Of a stretch of DNA of 64,000 nucleotides, positions 18,328-26,277 are shown piece after piece. Source of the stretch: JAGVSR01 sp033765145. GTDB taxonomy: Bacteria > Pseudomonadota > Alphaproteobacteria > Rhizobiales > Hyphomicrobiaceae. Every line of letters begins with the position of its first letter. Position 1 is the stretch's first letter. The stretch covers positions 124,001-188,000 of the forward strand of contig JANRIH010000009.1 in NCBI GenBank assembly GCA_033765145.1, read 5' to 3'. The translations under genes were made by a program, and so were the position numbers. The notes beneath the pieces were generated by a model. It saw only the letters and a program-made list of their open reading frames with translations, had not been told where the DNA came from and did not search any database.

Positions 18328-18930
18328 ATGACCAGCGACGAGGCGGGCGGACATGGCGACGACGGACAGGTTCGGGTCGACGACATCATCCGCGCGGATA
18401 CGTCCCGGGGTCTGATCGAGATCCGGCTGCATCGGCTGGAACAGCTTTTCAATTCGCTCGATCCCTCACCGTTCCACGAACGCGATCTCGACGACGATGC
18501 GGAAGATTTCATCGTCAGCTGGGCCCGCGAACTGCCGGCCGACCGGTCGATCCGCATCGTCATGCATCTGCCGGAAGAAGAGGTGCTGAAGGCCAAGGCT
18601 CGGGGTGCCGCGGCTGCGATGTGCAACTATTTCCACGGGCGCGCGAAACGCCTGGCGCTCGATCATAAGGAACTCATCCGTATGGGATGGCGCTACCTCG
18701 TGGTCGGTGTGCCCATATTGGCTGCTTGCCTCGTCGGAAGCCATGTCATGCCGCAGATGCTCGGCGAGGGAGCCGTCGCGCGGACACTCGGGGAGAGCCT
18801 CGTCATCCTCGGATGGGTGGCCAACTGGAAGCCCTTGGAAGTCTTTCTCTACGACTGGTGGCCGATCCGCCGGCGCATGCATCTCTACGAGCGCCTGTCG
18901 CGCGCGGAGATCGACTTCAACGCGCTTTGA
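18328..18930 (+). CDS. Conserved-looking membrane-associated protein of unknown function
   Basis: The 200-residue protein is not recognised. Its N-terminal 110 residues are soluble and acidic (DIIRADTSRGLIEIRLHRLE, then FHERDLDDDAEDF). Two adjacent hydrophobic helices follow (WRYLVVGVPILAACLVGSHV and ESLVILGWVANWKPLEVFLY), and the C-terminus is basic (WWPIRRRMHLYERL). The start ATG at 18328 is four bases past the MgtC/DUF4010 stop, which argues for an operon and perhaps a shared membrane function. The longer frame from 18196 lies inside the upstream gene and is rejected. Confidence 0.65.
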   Translation: MTSDEAGGHGDDGQVRVDDIIRADTSRGLIEIRLHRLEQLFNSLDPSPFHERDLDDDAEDFIVSWARELPADRSIRIVMHLPEEEVLKAKARGAAAAMCNYFHGRAKRLALDHKELIRMGWRYLVVGVPILAACLVGSHVMPQMLGEGAVARTLGESLVILGWVANWKPLEVFLYDWWPIRRRMHLYERLSRAEIDFNAL

Positions 18931-18937
18931 GACGAAG

Positions 18938-18966
18938 AAGGCCGGGCCTCGGGGAGGTCCGGCCTT
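18938..18966. terminator. Bidirectional hairpin between convergent genes
   Basis: A 13-bp inverted repeat with one G-T wobble and a GGG loop (arms 18938-18950 and 18954-18966) lies directly after the stop at 18930. It also faces the end of the convergent gene at 18994. On the minus strand it is followed by a T-rich CTTCTTCGTC tract; on the plus strand there is no T run. Confidence 0.55.
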
Positions 18967-18993
18967 GGCCACTCACAGGAAGAGGCGTGTAGC

Positions 18994-19365
18994 TCAGCAG
19001 GCTTCGGCGAACGGAAGCTCGGGCTCGTCGGCGCGTTCGCTCGAGAGCGGGGCTGGGAACGGGAAGGCGATGACGTTCGTGTGCTCGTCGACATCGATCC
19101 CCGCGCGGCGCTGGCGGAACCAGCGCAGCGAGGTGTTCGTCAGCACCGCTTCTTCCTTCACCGGCTGGATCAAGAGACCATCGTCGGCGTCGAGGTGGCG
19201 GGCGATCCAGCTTTCGAGCACGTCCTCGCTCTCGTCCGAGCGAACGTACCAAGTGGTTTCGAGCGGACGCGCCCAGCTCTGACCGAGAGACATGATCGCC
19301 TGCGCGACGATGTGCTTGGAAATGTGGGGCTTCGCGAGATCGTAGGAGATGAGATAGGTGCGCAT
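18994..19365 (-). CDS. Cas2-like ferredoxin-fold small protein (no CRISPR context)
   Basis: The 123-residue protein starts with a beta strand and an acidic residue (MRTYLISYDLAKP, Asp9). It continues with the helix-strand pattern seen in Cas2/VapD-like ferredoxin folds: SLGQSWARPLETTWYVRSDES is followed by DADDGLLIQPVKEEAV. Stand-alone relatives of this type exist outside CRISPR loci and are of unclear function. No repeat array or cas1 lies nearby, so an adaptation role is unlikely. A nuclease or RNA-binding role is only inference. The C-terminal 40 residues are an unrelated-looking extension. Confidence 0.5.
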   Translation of the reverse strand: MRTYLISYDLAKPHISKHIVAQAIMSLGQSWARPLETTWYVRSDESEDVLESWIARHLDADDGLLIQPVKEEAVLTNTSLRWFRQRRAGIDVDEHTNVIAFPFPAPLSSERADEPELPFAEAC

Positions 19366-19583
19366 GGCTTGCTCCTTGGGCAGAGGGGCATCAGGGCTCG
19401 GGGGAATTCGACGCCTACTCTACGACACCGGCGGTGGCGGCTCCATGGCCGCGAACATAGTGAGAACATGCCCCGACTCGCGGGCTTCGTCCAGCGAAAG
19501 TTCTGATTTTGTTCTCGTTAGCTGCGACCAAATAAATTACTGTTGAATTTCAATCTGTTGCTGAGTTGCAGGGCGATTTCGTC

Positions 19584-19922
19584 TCAAGAAAACAGCGAGA
19601 GCTGGTCGGCGCTCCGCGTACGCAACGGCAGACGCTTGTGATGGCTCGCATCGAACTGACCGACGAGCTGTGGATAGCGTGTGGAAAAAACATCGAGCGC
19701 CTTCGTGCGCGCCGCCGGAAATCTCGCGCCTTCCCAGATCTCGTAGATGCGGCGCGGATCGCAGGCGTAGCGCGCAACGATGTCCTTCCGCCGCACGCGG
19801 AGCCAGCGCGCGATCCAGATCTCGATCGCATCTTTCTCCGAGAGCGCGCGCGGGCGATCGAAGGGGTCGGGAACTTCAGCCGACGACTTCTGAAACGGGA
19901 ACGCGGGGGACTGACGCGACAT
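19584..19922 (-). CDS. Small HTH-like DNA-binding protein, unclassified
   Basis: I assign the 112-codon stretch starting at ATG 19922. It contains a basic helix-turn-helix-like segment (RRKDIVARYACDPRRIYEIW) in which a short helix, a turn and a recognition-like helix can be placed. This suggests a regulator of alphaproteobacterial or phage type. The frame stays open far upstream to 20876, but that part is antisense to hisA and is discarded. The upstream site is weak (AGG about ten bases before). The gene is divergent from hisA across 153 bases. Confidence 0.5.
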   Translation of the reverse strand: MSRQSPAFPFQKSSAEVPDPFDRPRALSEKDAIEIWIARWLRVRRKDIVARYACDPRRIYEIWEGARFPAARTKALDVFSTRYPQLVGQFDASHHKRLPLRTRSADQLSLFS

Positions 19923-20075
19923 GACCGGACCTGCAAACTCTCGACTTGGATACTCAATTCCGACCGAATGGGCGGCCCCGCACGTGTCAGCGCTTGACGC
20001 TTCGTACAGGATGCGGTTTCTCGCGCCGAACCTGAGCAATCTTATGGCCGTTACCTGCGGCGGGCGAGCTCCTAC

Positions 20076-20807
20076 TTGATCCTCTTTCCTGCGATCGACC
20101 TCAAAGACGGCCAATGCGTCCGCTTGAAGCTCGGAGAGATGAGCGAGGCGACCGTCTTCAATGACGATCCGGCCGCGCAGGCCCTCGCTTTCGAGGCGCA
20201 GGGCTTTCGCTATCTCCACGTCGTTGATCTCAATGGCGCGTTCGAGGGGAAGCCGGTCAACGGGGCGGCGGTCGAGGCGATCCTCGGCGCCGTCTCGATG
20301 CCGGTTCAACTCGGTGGCGGGATTCGGGACATTGCGACGATTGAGGCGTGGCTTGGAAAGGGCATCCGGCGCGTGATTCTCGGCACCATCGCGGTGCGCG
20401 ATCCCGCGCTCGTGCGCCGAGCCTGCAAAGCCTATCCCGGACGGATCGCGGTCGGGATCGATGCCAAGGGCGGACGCGTGGCCGTCGAGGGTTGGGCCGA
20501 GACGTCGGAATTGGCGGCGATCGACCTTGCACGACGCTTCGAGGACGCCGGCGTCGCGGCGATCATCTATACGGACATCGAGCGGGACGGTGTGTTGAAA
20601 GGGCTCAATTTGCCCGCAACCGCGGAACTCGCTCGCGCGACGTCGATCCCGGTCATCGCGTCGGGGGGCCTCGCGTCCATGGCCGACGTGGAGGCCTTGC
20701 TCGCCCCGGAGTATCGAATTCTCGAAGGCGCGATCACGGGCCGGGCGCTCTATGACGGGCGAATTGACCCCAAGGCCGCGCTGGCGCGGCTGGCGGCGAC
20801 GAACTGA
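20076..20807 (+). CDS. hisA: Phosphoribosylformimino-5-aminoimidazole carboxamide ribotide isomerase HisA
   Basis: HisA isomerises ProFAR to PRFAR in histidine biosynthesis. The 243-residue (beta-alpha)8 barrel shows both phosphate-binding halves and catalytic aspartates: FPAIDLKDGQCVRL at the start with the acid Asp, then QLGGGIRD, then YTDIERDGVLKG with the second Asp, then VIASGGLAS. The family N-terminus aligns with a TTG codon at 20076 and no in-frame ATG precedes it, so TTG is the likely start. hisF, its usual neighbour, is about 5.7 kb away on the opposite strand. Confidence 0.95.
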   Translation: MILFPAIDLKDGQCVRLKLGEMSEATVFNDDPAAQALAFEAQGFRYLHVVDLNGAFEGKPVNGAAVEAILGAVSMPVQLGGGIRDIATIEAWLGKGIRRVILGTIAVRDPALVRRACKAYPGRIAVGIDAKGGRVAVEGWAETSELAAIDLARRFEDAGVAAIIYTDIERDGVLKGLNLPATAELARATSIPVIASGGLASMADVEALLAPEYRILEGAITGRALYDGRIDPKAALARLAATN

Positions 20808-20820
20808 GGAGAGACGTGGA

Positions 20821-21216
20821 ATGGCGAAGGCGGTGCACATGATGGTCCGCGTGCTTGATGAGGCGCGGTCGGTCACGTTCTACAGCCAGTGCTTCGGGCT
20901 TCAGGTCGCGGAGCGGCGCGAGTGGCCGGATTTCGTCCTCATCTACCTCAGGAACGATGCGGCCGATTTCGAGGTCGAACTGACCGTCAACAAGGGCCGC
21001 ACGGAGCCCTATGATCTCGGCAACGGGTATGGCCATATCGCATTCGTCAGCGACGATCTCGCGGCGCTCCATGCTCGGATTTCGGCGCTGGGTTACGCGG
21101 CCAAGGACATGAAAACGATGACACACGATGGCCAGCCGTTCGCGCAATTCTTCTTTCTCGAAGACCCGGACGGGTACAAGATCGAGGTCATCCAGAAGGG
21201 CGGGCGGTTCAGGTAG
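20821..21216 (+). CDS. VOC-superfamily (glyoxalase I-like) protein
   Basis: The 131-residue protein has the paired beta-alpha-beta modules of the vicinal oxygen chelate fold. Likely metal-ligand positions are His6 (KAVHMMVRVLD), the Glu in DFEVELTVNKG, His in YGHIAFVSDD and Glu in YKIEVIQK, the pattern of lactoylglutathione lyases. Methylglyoxal detoxification is plausible but other VOC reactions cannot be excluded. The ATG at 20821 follows GAGGAGAG and lies 13 bases after hisA, so the two are probably cotranscribed. Confidence 0.82.
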   Translation: MAKAVHMMVRVLDEARSVTFYSQCFGLQVAERREWPDFVLIYLRNDAADFEVELTVNKGRTEPYDLGNGYGHIAFVSDDLAALHARISALGYAAKDMKTMTHDGQPFAQFFFLEDPDGYKIEVIQKGGRFR

Positions 21217-21221
21217 TCGTC

Positions 21222-21428
21222 ATGGACGAGATCAAGCTCGATCCGGAACTGATGGGCCGCCTCGCGCGGGCGCTCGCGTTCATCTCGGGCGCGGATCATC
21301 CCGCGACGGTGGCGCTCCGGAAGGCTGCCGAAAGCGGCTCCGAACCCGACGCCAAGGCGGCACGGGCGCAGTTCCTCAAAGTGAAGCCAGCCGACCGGCG
21401 TGCCGCGCTCGCGATGCTCGACGACTGA
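21222..21428 (+). CDS. Small acidic/helical protein of unknown function
   Basis: This 68-residue protein starts five bases after the VOC stop and ends exactly where the opposing ada gene ends. It is predicted helical with balanced charge (KLDPELMGRLARALAFISGAD at the start). No family is recognised. The position directly behind hisA and the VOC gene, with clean codon usage, supports it as real and cotranscribed. Confidence 0.55.
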   Translation: MDEIKLDPELMGRLARALAFISGADHPATVALRKAAESGSEPDAKAARAQFLKVKPADRRAALAMLDD

Positions 21429-22337
21429 TCATCTGCGTGCTTTGAGCTGACCAGCCTCCCAGCCGATCAACGCGCGCTTGCGCGTCAGTCCCCAATGATA
21501 GCCGCCGAGCCGGCCATCGGTGTTCAATACGCGATGGCAGGGGACGACGAACGCGATCGGGTTTTTGCCGACCGCGGCTCCGACGGCGCGCGCCGCCTTT
21601 TCCGTGCAGATGGTCCGGGCCACGTCGCGGTAGCTGACCGCGTGGCCGAGCGGAACCTTCAGCAGCGCATCCCAGACGCGGACTTCCCAGTCGGTCCCGA
21701 TGAGAATGAGGCGCAGTGGCGTGGTGTCGGTGCGATCGGGTTCGCCGAAAATCCGGCTGATCATGGGGGCGGTCACGGTCCGGTCTTCAACGAACCGGGC
21801 GTTTGGCCAGCGGGCAGCGAGCCCTTCGCGCGTCGCGCGTTCGTCCGCGCCGTTCTCGTCGTCGATAAAAGCGAGGGCGGCGAGACCGCGCGGCGTCGCG
21901 GCTGCGATCACGTCACCGAAGGGTGTCGGATGGCGGCCCCAAGCGAGGGACAGGCCTGCACCCAGGCGCTTCGCCTCGCCGGGCGTCATGCTTTCCCAGG
22001 TCACGAAAAGATCGTGGAGCCGGCCGCCACCGGTGAGACCGCTTTCGTGGCTCGCCGCCAGGACGGACGCACTGTCGGCAAGCAGCCGGCGGGCGTGGTC
22101 GAGGGTCAGCGCCTGGACGAATTCCTTGGGAGAGAGCCCGCACCAGCGCTTGAAGAGCTTCTGGCACTGGGTCGCATCGAGACCGAGATGGTGCGCGAGA
22201 CGGCCGAGGTCGGGCTGCTCCAGAAATTCGGCCGAAAGGAAACCGATGGCGCGGCGTACGAGGTCGTAGTCGGACGGCGTGCCGACGACAGTTTCTGAGT
22301 TGGGCGATGGTACGAGCCGGCGGGTTGGGGCGTTCAT
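21429..22337 (-). CDS. ada: Ada-type protein: AraC HTH fused to O6-methylguanine-DNA methyltransferase
   Basis: The 302-residue protein joins an N-terminal AraC-family helix-turn-helix (FLEQPDLGRLAHHLGLDATQ onward) to a C-terminal MGMT domain. The methyl-acceptor cysteine sits in the PCHR motif (FVVPCHRVLN), with the following GxYxWGxxRK-like segment (GGYHWGLTRKRALIGWE). It lacks the N-terminal zinc-binding phosphotriester domain of E. coli Ada. It repairs alkylated guanine and may regulate its own expression. I took ATG 22337; ATG 22367 gives ten more residues. Confidence 0.9.
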   Translation of the reverse strand: MNAPTRRLVPSPNSETVVGTPSDYDLVRRAIGFLSAEFLEQPDLGRLAHHLGLDATQCQKLFKRWCGLSPKEFVQALTLDHARRLLADSASVLAASHESGLTGGGRLHDLFVTWESMTPGEAKRLGAGLSLAWGRHPTPFGDVIAAATPRGLAALAFIDDENGADERATREGLAARWPNARFVEDRTVTAPMISRIFGEPDRTDTTPLRLILIGTDWEVRVWDALLKVPLGHAVSYRDVARTICTEKAARAVGAAVGKNPIAFVVPCHRVLNTDGRLGGYHWGLTRKRALIGWEAGQLKARR

Positions 22338-22386
22338 GGACTGGACGATAGGCGGCTTCGGCGCCACCGGCGACCCGAAACCTGCT

Positions 22387-22887
22387 TCAGGCCGGCACGG
22401 CGGAGCTTCGCGTTTCGGCCAGCACGCCGTTCAACGTCCGGGCGAAGTCCTTCTTCTCCTCGGGGTTCAAGAATTCGGCGAATTCGAATTCCCGCCCATG
22501 CGAAATGAGCTTCAGGACGGCGCTGCCGTCGGGCCATTCAGCGAGCAGGACGCGAACCCAGTAGGGGTTGAAGCTGAACGAGCGGCGAAAGCCTGACGGT
22601 TTAACGCGAGTGATGGTCAGTTGCTCGGGCCATAGCTCAACAAGTTCGTAGGCCGTTCCGGATCGATAGTTGATCTTGAATGCGTACCAGACGGCCAGGA
22701 CGTCGAGACCGAAAAAACCCAGGACCGGCCATGCGCCCATCATCGCGAACGCGACGCCCGTGACGAGGCTTACGCCGCCCAGAAACAGCATCAGGTAGAG
22801 GAAACCCTTGGCGGAAAGTGATCGATGGGGATGAAGGACGGCGCGGAAGGCCGGTGGGGCTTGCGAGGGCTCTTGAACTTCGGTCAT
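22387..22887 (-). CDS. DUF2244 integral membrane protein
   Basis: The 166-residue protein has two adjacent membrane helices (FLYLMLFLGGVSLVTGVAFA and a second around WPVLGFFGLDVLAVWYAF). A C-terminal soluble domain follows with the family's FNPYWVRVLL and SHGREFEFAEFLNPEEK segments, matching DUF2244. Function is unknown. It is divergent from nth with only 30 bases between the start codons, so the two share a very short promoter region, an arrangement common in Hyphomicrobiales. Confidence 0.85.
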   Translation of the reverse strand: MTEVQEPSQAPPAFRAVLHPHRSLSAKGFLYLMLFLGGVSLVTGVAFAMMGAWPVLGFFGLDVLAVWYAFKINYRSGTAYELVELWPEQLTITRVKPSGFRRSFSFNPYWVRVLLAEWPDGSAVLKLISHGREFEFAEFLNPEEKKDFARTLNGVLAETRSSAVPA

Positions 22888-22917
22888 GTCGTCATGCTAG
22901 CTGGAAGAGTGGGGTTC

Positions 22918-23646
22918 ATGAAGTCTCGCGAAGCGACGCCGCGTCCCGTCCAAGATAGCATCAAGGGCCGTTTGCACAACAAGGCCGTCAAAGCCGGCGG
23001 GCGTGCCCGTTCCCGCACGGGCGACGAGATCCAGGAGATCTTCCGCCGGTTCTCGGACCGCGAGCCTCACCCCAAGGGCGAACTCGAGCACGTCAACGCC
23101 TACACGCTCCTGGTGGCGGTCGTGCTCTCGGCCCAGGCGACGGATGCCGGCGTCAACAAGGCGACGCGGGCGCTCTTCAAGGTCGCCGACACGCCCGAGA
23201 AGATGCTGGCGCTCGGCGAGGACAAAGTCCGCGACGCCATCAAAACCATCGGGCTCTATCGCAACAAGGCTCGGAATGTCATTCTCCTGTCTGAGAAGCT
23301 CGTGCAACTTCACGGTGGGGTCGTGCCGTCGGACCGCGAGTCCTTGCAGGCGCTGCCCGGTGTCGGTCGCAAGACGGCGAACGTCGTGCTCAACATGGCG
23401 TTCGGCCAGCCGACGATGGCGGTCGACACGCACGTCTTTCGCGTGTCCCACCGGCTCGGGCTTTCGAAGGGCAAGACGCCCGAAGCCGTCGAGGCCGATC
23501 TCGTGAAGCGCATTCCGGCAGACTTCATGCAGCATGCCCACCACTGGCTCATTCTGCATGGGCGCTACGTATGCAAAGCGCGTGCGCCCGACTGCCAGCA
23601 ATGCCTCATCGCGGATCTCTGTCATTCGAAGGACAAGCGCGCGTGA
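22918..23646 (+). CDS. nth: Endonuclease III (base-excision DNA glycosylase/AP lyase)
   Basis: This 242-residue enzyme removes oxidised pyrimidines and cleaves AP sites. The helix-hairpin-helix LPGVGRKTANVVLN carries the catalytic Lys, the catalytic Asp is in VDTHVFRVSHRLG, and the 4Fe-4S cluster cysteines follow the C-x6-C-x2-C-x5-C pattern at the C-terminus. The longer frame from 22825 overlaps the opposing DUF2244 gene, so ATG 22918 is used. Its stop codon overlaps a GTG start (GTGA) of the following gene. Confidence 0.95.
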   Translation: MKSREATPRPVQDSIKGRLHNKAVKAGGRARSRTGDEIQEIFRRFSDREPHPKGELEHVNAYTLLVAVVLSAQATDAGVNKATRALFKVADTPEKMLALGEDKVRDAIKTIGLYRNKARNVILLSEKLVQLHGGVVPSDRESLQALPGVGRKTANVVLNMAFGQPTMAVDTHVFRVSHRLGLSKGKTPEAVEADLVKRIPADFMQHAHHWLILHGRYVCKARAPDCQQCLIADLCHSKDKRA

Positions 23647-24590
23647 GGCTCGTCGGTGTTCTGGCCATCTCGCTCGTTCTCATCGGTATTGCGTTGCGTG
23701 CGTCGGCCGAGCCCGTCCCGCGCCTGATCACCCACGGCCGGGACCTCGGACCGATGGATGTCGGTCCCGTAGCGCTGGGGTTCTCGGGTTTGGCGTCGGT
23801 CGAAGGCGGCGTCGTGAGCGACGGGCCGATGCCGCGATATGTAAAGCACATCGGCAGCGGAGCGGTTTACGGCGGGCTCGATGTGGCCGGGCCCCATCTC
23901 CTGATCGAGAAGGTGCGCATCGAGGGCGCGCTCGACATCTCGGCGAAACTGCCCGTCGTGCTGTTCGCGGTCGAAATGCGCGCTCGCGAAGAATTGCCGT
24001 GGCTCGTTCTCGTCCGGCCGGGTGCCGGCCCGCTCCACGTGGTCTATTCCGATCTCTCAGTTGCGCGGCAGAGCCGGGCCGCGTCGCCGCACGTGGGTGT
24101 CGCCCTCGCGCTCCGTGCAGACGGCGCGCGCGTGCATCGCTCACGAATCGGGTCAGCGGCCGACGGCATCCAGATCGCGGCGCGTGACATTAGCATCGCC
24201 GAGACGCTCGTCGATCACTTGCTCTACCGGCCCGGCGATCACAACGATGCGATCCAGTTGATGGACGGTGCGGCGGACGTCGAGATCGCGCGCGCTCGGA
24301 TCGCGAACCGGCACCTGCAGACGAGTGCGATCACCATTCTCGGCGAGCGTGTCAGTGTCCGGCAGTCCTGGCTCGCGGGCGGCGGTTGGACGATCTACGG
24401 CGGGGCCAAGCGCAATGGCAAAGGCGGGGACGGGGCGCGCATGGTCGAAGTTTCCGGCAATGTTTTCGCCCGCAGCTTTTTCCCGAAGTGCGGCTCATTC
24501 GGTCCCGTGACGTACTGGGCGAGCAATCCCGAGAGCGGGAACGTCTGGTCGGGCAACTTCTCCGACGACGGCGAACGCATCGAACCTTAG
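23643..24590 (+). CDS. Secreted right-handed parallel beta-helix protein
   Basis: The 315-residue product begins with a GTG start overlapping the nth stop by four bases, then a signal peptide (VLAISLVLIGIALRASA). The mature part has short repeating strands rich in Val, Ile, Gly and Asp (ARVHRSRIGSAADGIQIAARD, then HNDAIQLMDGAADVEIARARI). This pattern is characteristic of pectate-lyase-like beta-helices. These may act on polysaccharides or serve structural roles; no catalytic residues can be assigned with confidence. Translational coupling to nth is unexpected for an extracytoplasmic protein. Confidence 0.7.
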   Translation: MRLVGVLAISLVLIGIALRASAEPVPRLITHGRDLGPMDVGPVALGFSGLASVEGGVVSDGPMPRYVKHIGSGAVYGGLDVAGPHLLIEKVRIEGALDISAKLPVVLFAVEMRAREELPWLVLVRPGAGPLHVVYSDLSVARQSRAASPHVGVALALRADGARVHRSRIGSAADGIQIAARDISIAETLVDHLLYRPGDHNDAIQLMDGAADVEIARARIANRHLQTSAITILGERVSVRQSWLAGGGWTIYGGAKRNGKGGDGARMVEVSGNVFARSFFPKCGSFGPVTYWASNPESGNVWSGNFSDDGERIEP

Positions 24591-24597
24591 CGGCTTC

Positions 24598-26277
24598 TCA
24601 GCGGTCGTCGTTCTTCTTGGCGCCGAGCAGCCGTTCCAGGAGCGAGGGTGGTCGCGCTTCAGGGGTTGCGACAGCTGCTATGGGTAACGGAGGCGGCACC
24701 GGCACGGGCGGCGGTCGCAAGGGCACAGTCGGAACCGAAACGGTCCCCGCGACAGTCGCGGCGCCGGCCGGGCCCTTTCCGCTGATCCGCTCCTTGAGCT
24801 TCCGCGCGACGTGGTCGGGATCGTCTTGCCAGACGAGATAGTCCTTACCGGCGATGAGAGGCAGCTGGCTCAAGTCCGGCTTTCCGACGAGCAGGCAGAA
24901 CACGTTCTTCTTGCCCGAGACTTCGAGCGTCAGGGCCGTGTTGACTTCGGCCATCGGCCAGTCCTTGGTCACGGACACGGGTGATATGATTGCGAGCACT
25001 GTGCGCGAGGCGGCGAGCGCGCGGTTGATCTTGCGGGTGAAGTTCTCACCCCAGGCGATGTGCTCGTCGTCGAGAAAGGCTTTGAGGCCGGCGCGTTCGA
25101 GCGCTTCATGGATGGGACGCGCGACGGCCGCGCGATCCTCGCTCGCGTGGGAGATGAAGATCTCATAGTCGTCCGCGCCGAAGACCATCTGGCGGATGAA
25201 CTTCGAGGGATTTGGATCGAGATCGAGGACGCGCGCGGCGAGTTTCAGGAACACCGGATCGCCGGCACCCCTGATCATCTTGATGAAGGCCAGCTCACCG
25301 TAGACGACGTTGCGGAAGGCCGCGCCGAGGTTTGACGCGCCCTCGCCCTTTGGCATCCGCCGATAGGTCCGGAAATGCTCGTGGCCCGCGGCGTCGAGAC
25401 CGAACTTCGCCCAGGCGTGGAGCATGGCCCTCACCCGGCGGATGCGTTCGCGCGCGACGTTTGCACGGGCGTTGACGAGGAGGCCCGTCACGCTCTGCTG
25501 CATCGAATGGGTCTGCAGGCGGACCTTCTTCGCGTTGATCTCGAAGCCCGACGCCGCGATCTCTTTCGCAAGGGCCTCGCCCGCGACGACCGTCGTCCGA
25601 CCGTCATCGTGAATATCAAAGCCGACGAGGCTCGCGGGAAACGCGGGCTTGTTCGTTGAGAACGTGATGTCGTCGGCGTAGCGGGAATACGTGGCCGCGT
25701 TCTGCTTGGCGAGGCGCGTCAGGCGGCGGTCGAGTTCGGTTGCGATGAAGTTCGACAGGACGGGTGAGGTCGGTGCGCCCTGGGGAAGGCCGTTCTTGCG
25801 CGTGACGATCTGCGCGAAAATGGTCGCGGCGGCCGGTCCCATGCCGAAGGCGGGCGACATTAGGAGACCGCGGACGCGTCCGAAGTTGATCGTCGGAAAG
25901 AAATCCTTGAGGTCGATGTTGAGGACGAGTTTCGCCGCTTCGTGCTCGCGCGCATTTGTGAGAATGCTGGCGCCGGACAGGAAGCCATGCGCGCCCGGGT
26001 GGCGGCGATAGCGGGCGACGAGTTCGGGGAGGATCGAGGTCTGCAGGTCGCGAATAAGGCCGACGGGGGCCGCGATTTCGCGCACGCCACCGGTCCGCTT
26101 CGGTATCTCGAACGTGCGATAGCGGCTCTCTTCGGGCGCCTTGTAGAGCGCATAGAGGAGTTGGGAGAGCTTCACGCCGAGTGCGCGGGCGGCGTCTTCG
26201 GACGTTACGAGCGGGCCGCCGTCGAACAGGGGCGGCGGCTCGTCGGCCGGTGCGCCTCGCTCCGCATTCGAAGTCAT
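24598..26277 (-). CDS. Retron-type reverse transcriptase fused to a C-terminal TIR domain
   Basis: The 559-residue protein has the retron RT motif set: NAREH (NAxxH motif, residues 108-112), DLKDFF with the first catalytic Asp (122-127), QGAPTSPVLSN (166-176), the YADD box (200-203) and the retron VTG motif (263-265). A TIR domain follows from about 371 to 497 (YEIFISHASEDRAAVARPIHE), with Glu444 after a Trp in the position of the catalytic NADase Glu. The last 55 residues are Pro/Ala-rich. Retron RTs make msDNA, and TIR effectors typically degrade NAD+ to abort phage infection. No separate effector gene is needed. A structured RNA lies just upstream. The ATG at 26277 has a GAGG site. Confidence 0.9.
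   Translation of the reverse strand: MTSNAERGAPADEPPPLFDGGPLVTSEDAARALGVKLSQLLYALYKAPEESRYRTFEIPKRTGGVREIAAPVGLIRDLQTSILPELVARYRRHPGAHGFLSGASILTNAREHEAAKLVLNIDLKDFFPTINFGRVRGLLMSPAFGMGPAAATIFAQIVTRKNGLPQGAPTSPVLSNFIATELDRRLTRLAKQNAATYSRYADDITFSTNKPAFPASLVGFDIHDDGRTTVVAGEALAKEIAASGFEINAKKVRLQTHSMQQSVTGLLVNARANVARERIRRVRAMLHAWAKFGLDAAGHEHFRTYRRMPKGEGASNLGAAFRNVVYGELAFIKMIRGAGDPVFLKLAARVLDLDPNPSKFIRQMVFGADDYEIFISHASEDRAAVARPIHEALERAGLKAFLDDEHIAWGENFTRKINRALAASRTVLAIISPVSVTKDWPMAEVNTALTLEVSGKKNVFCLLVGKPDLSQLPLIAGKDYLVWQDDPDHVARKLKERISGKGPAGAATVAGTVSVPTVPLRPPPVPVPPPLPIAAVATPEARPPSLLERLLGAKKNDDR

Noticed and set aside
18994..19365. Functional CRISPR cas2
   Set aside because: No array, cas1 or other cas genes in the window; only fold-level resemblance.
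19923..20876. Upstream extension of the HTH-like frame through hisA
   Set aside because: Antisense to the well-conserved hisA; only the part from ATG 19922 has protein-like features.
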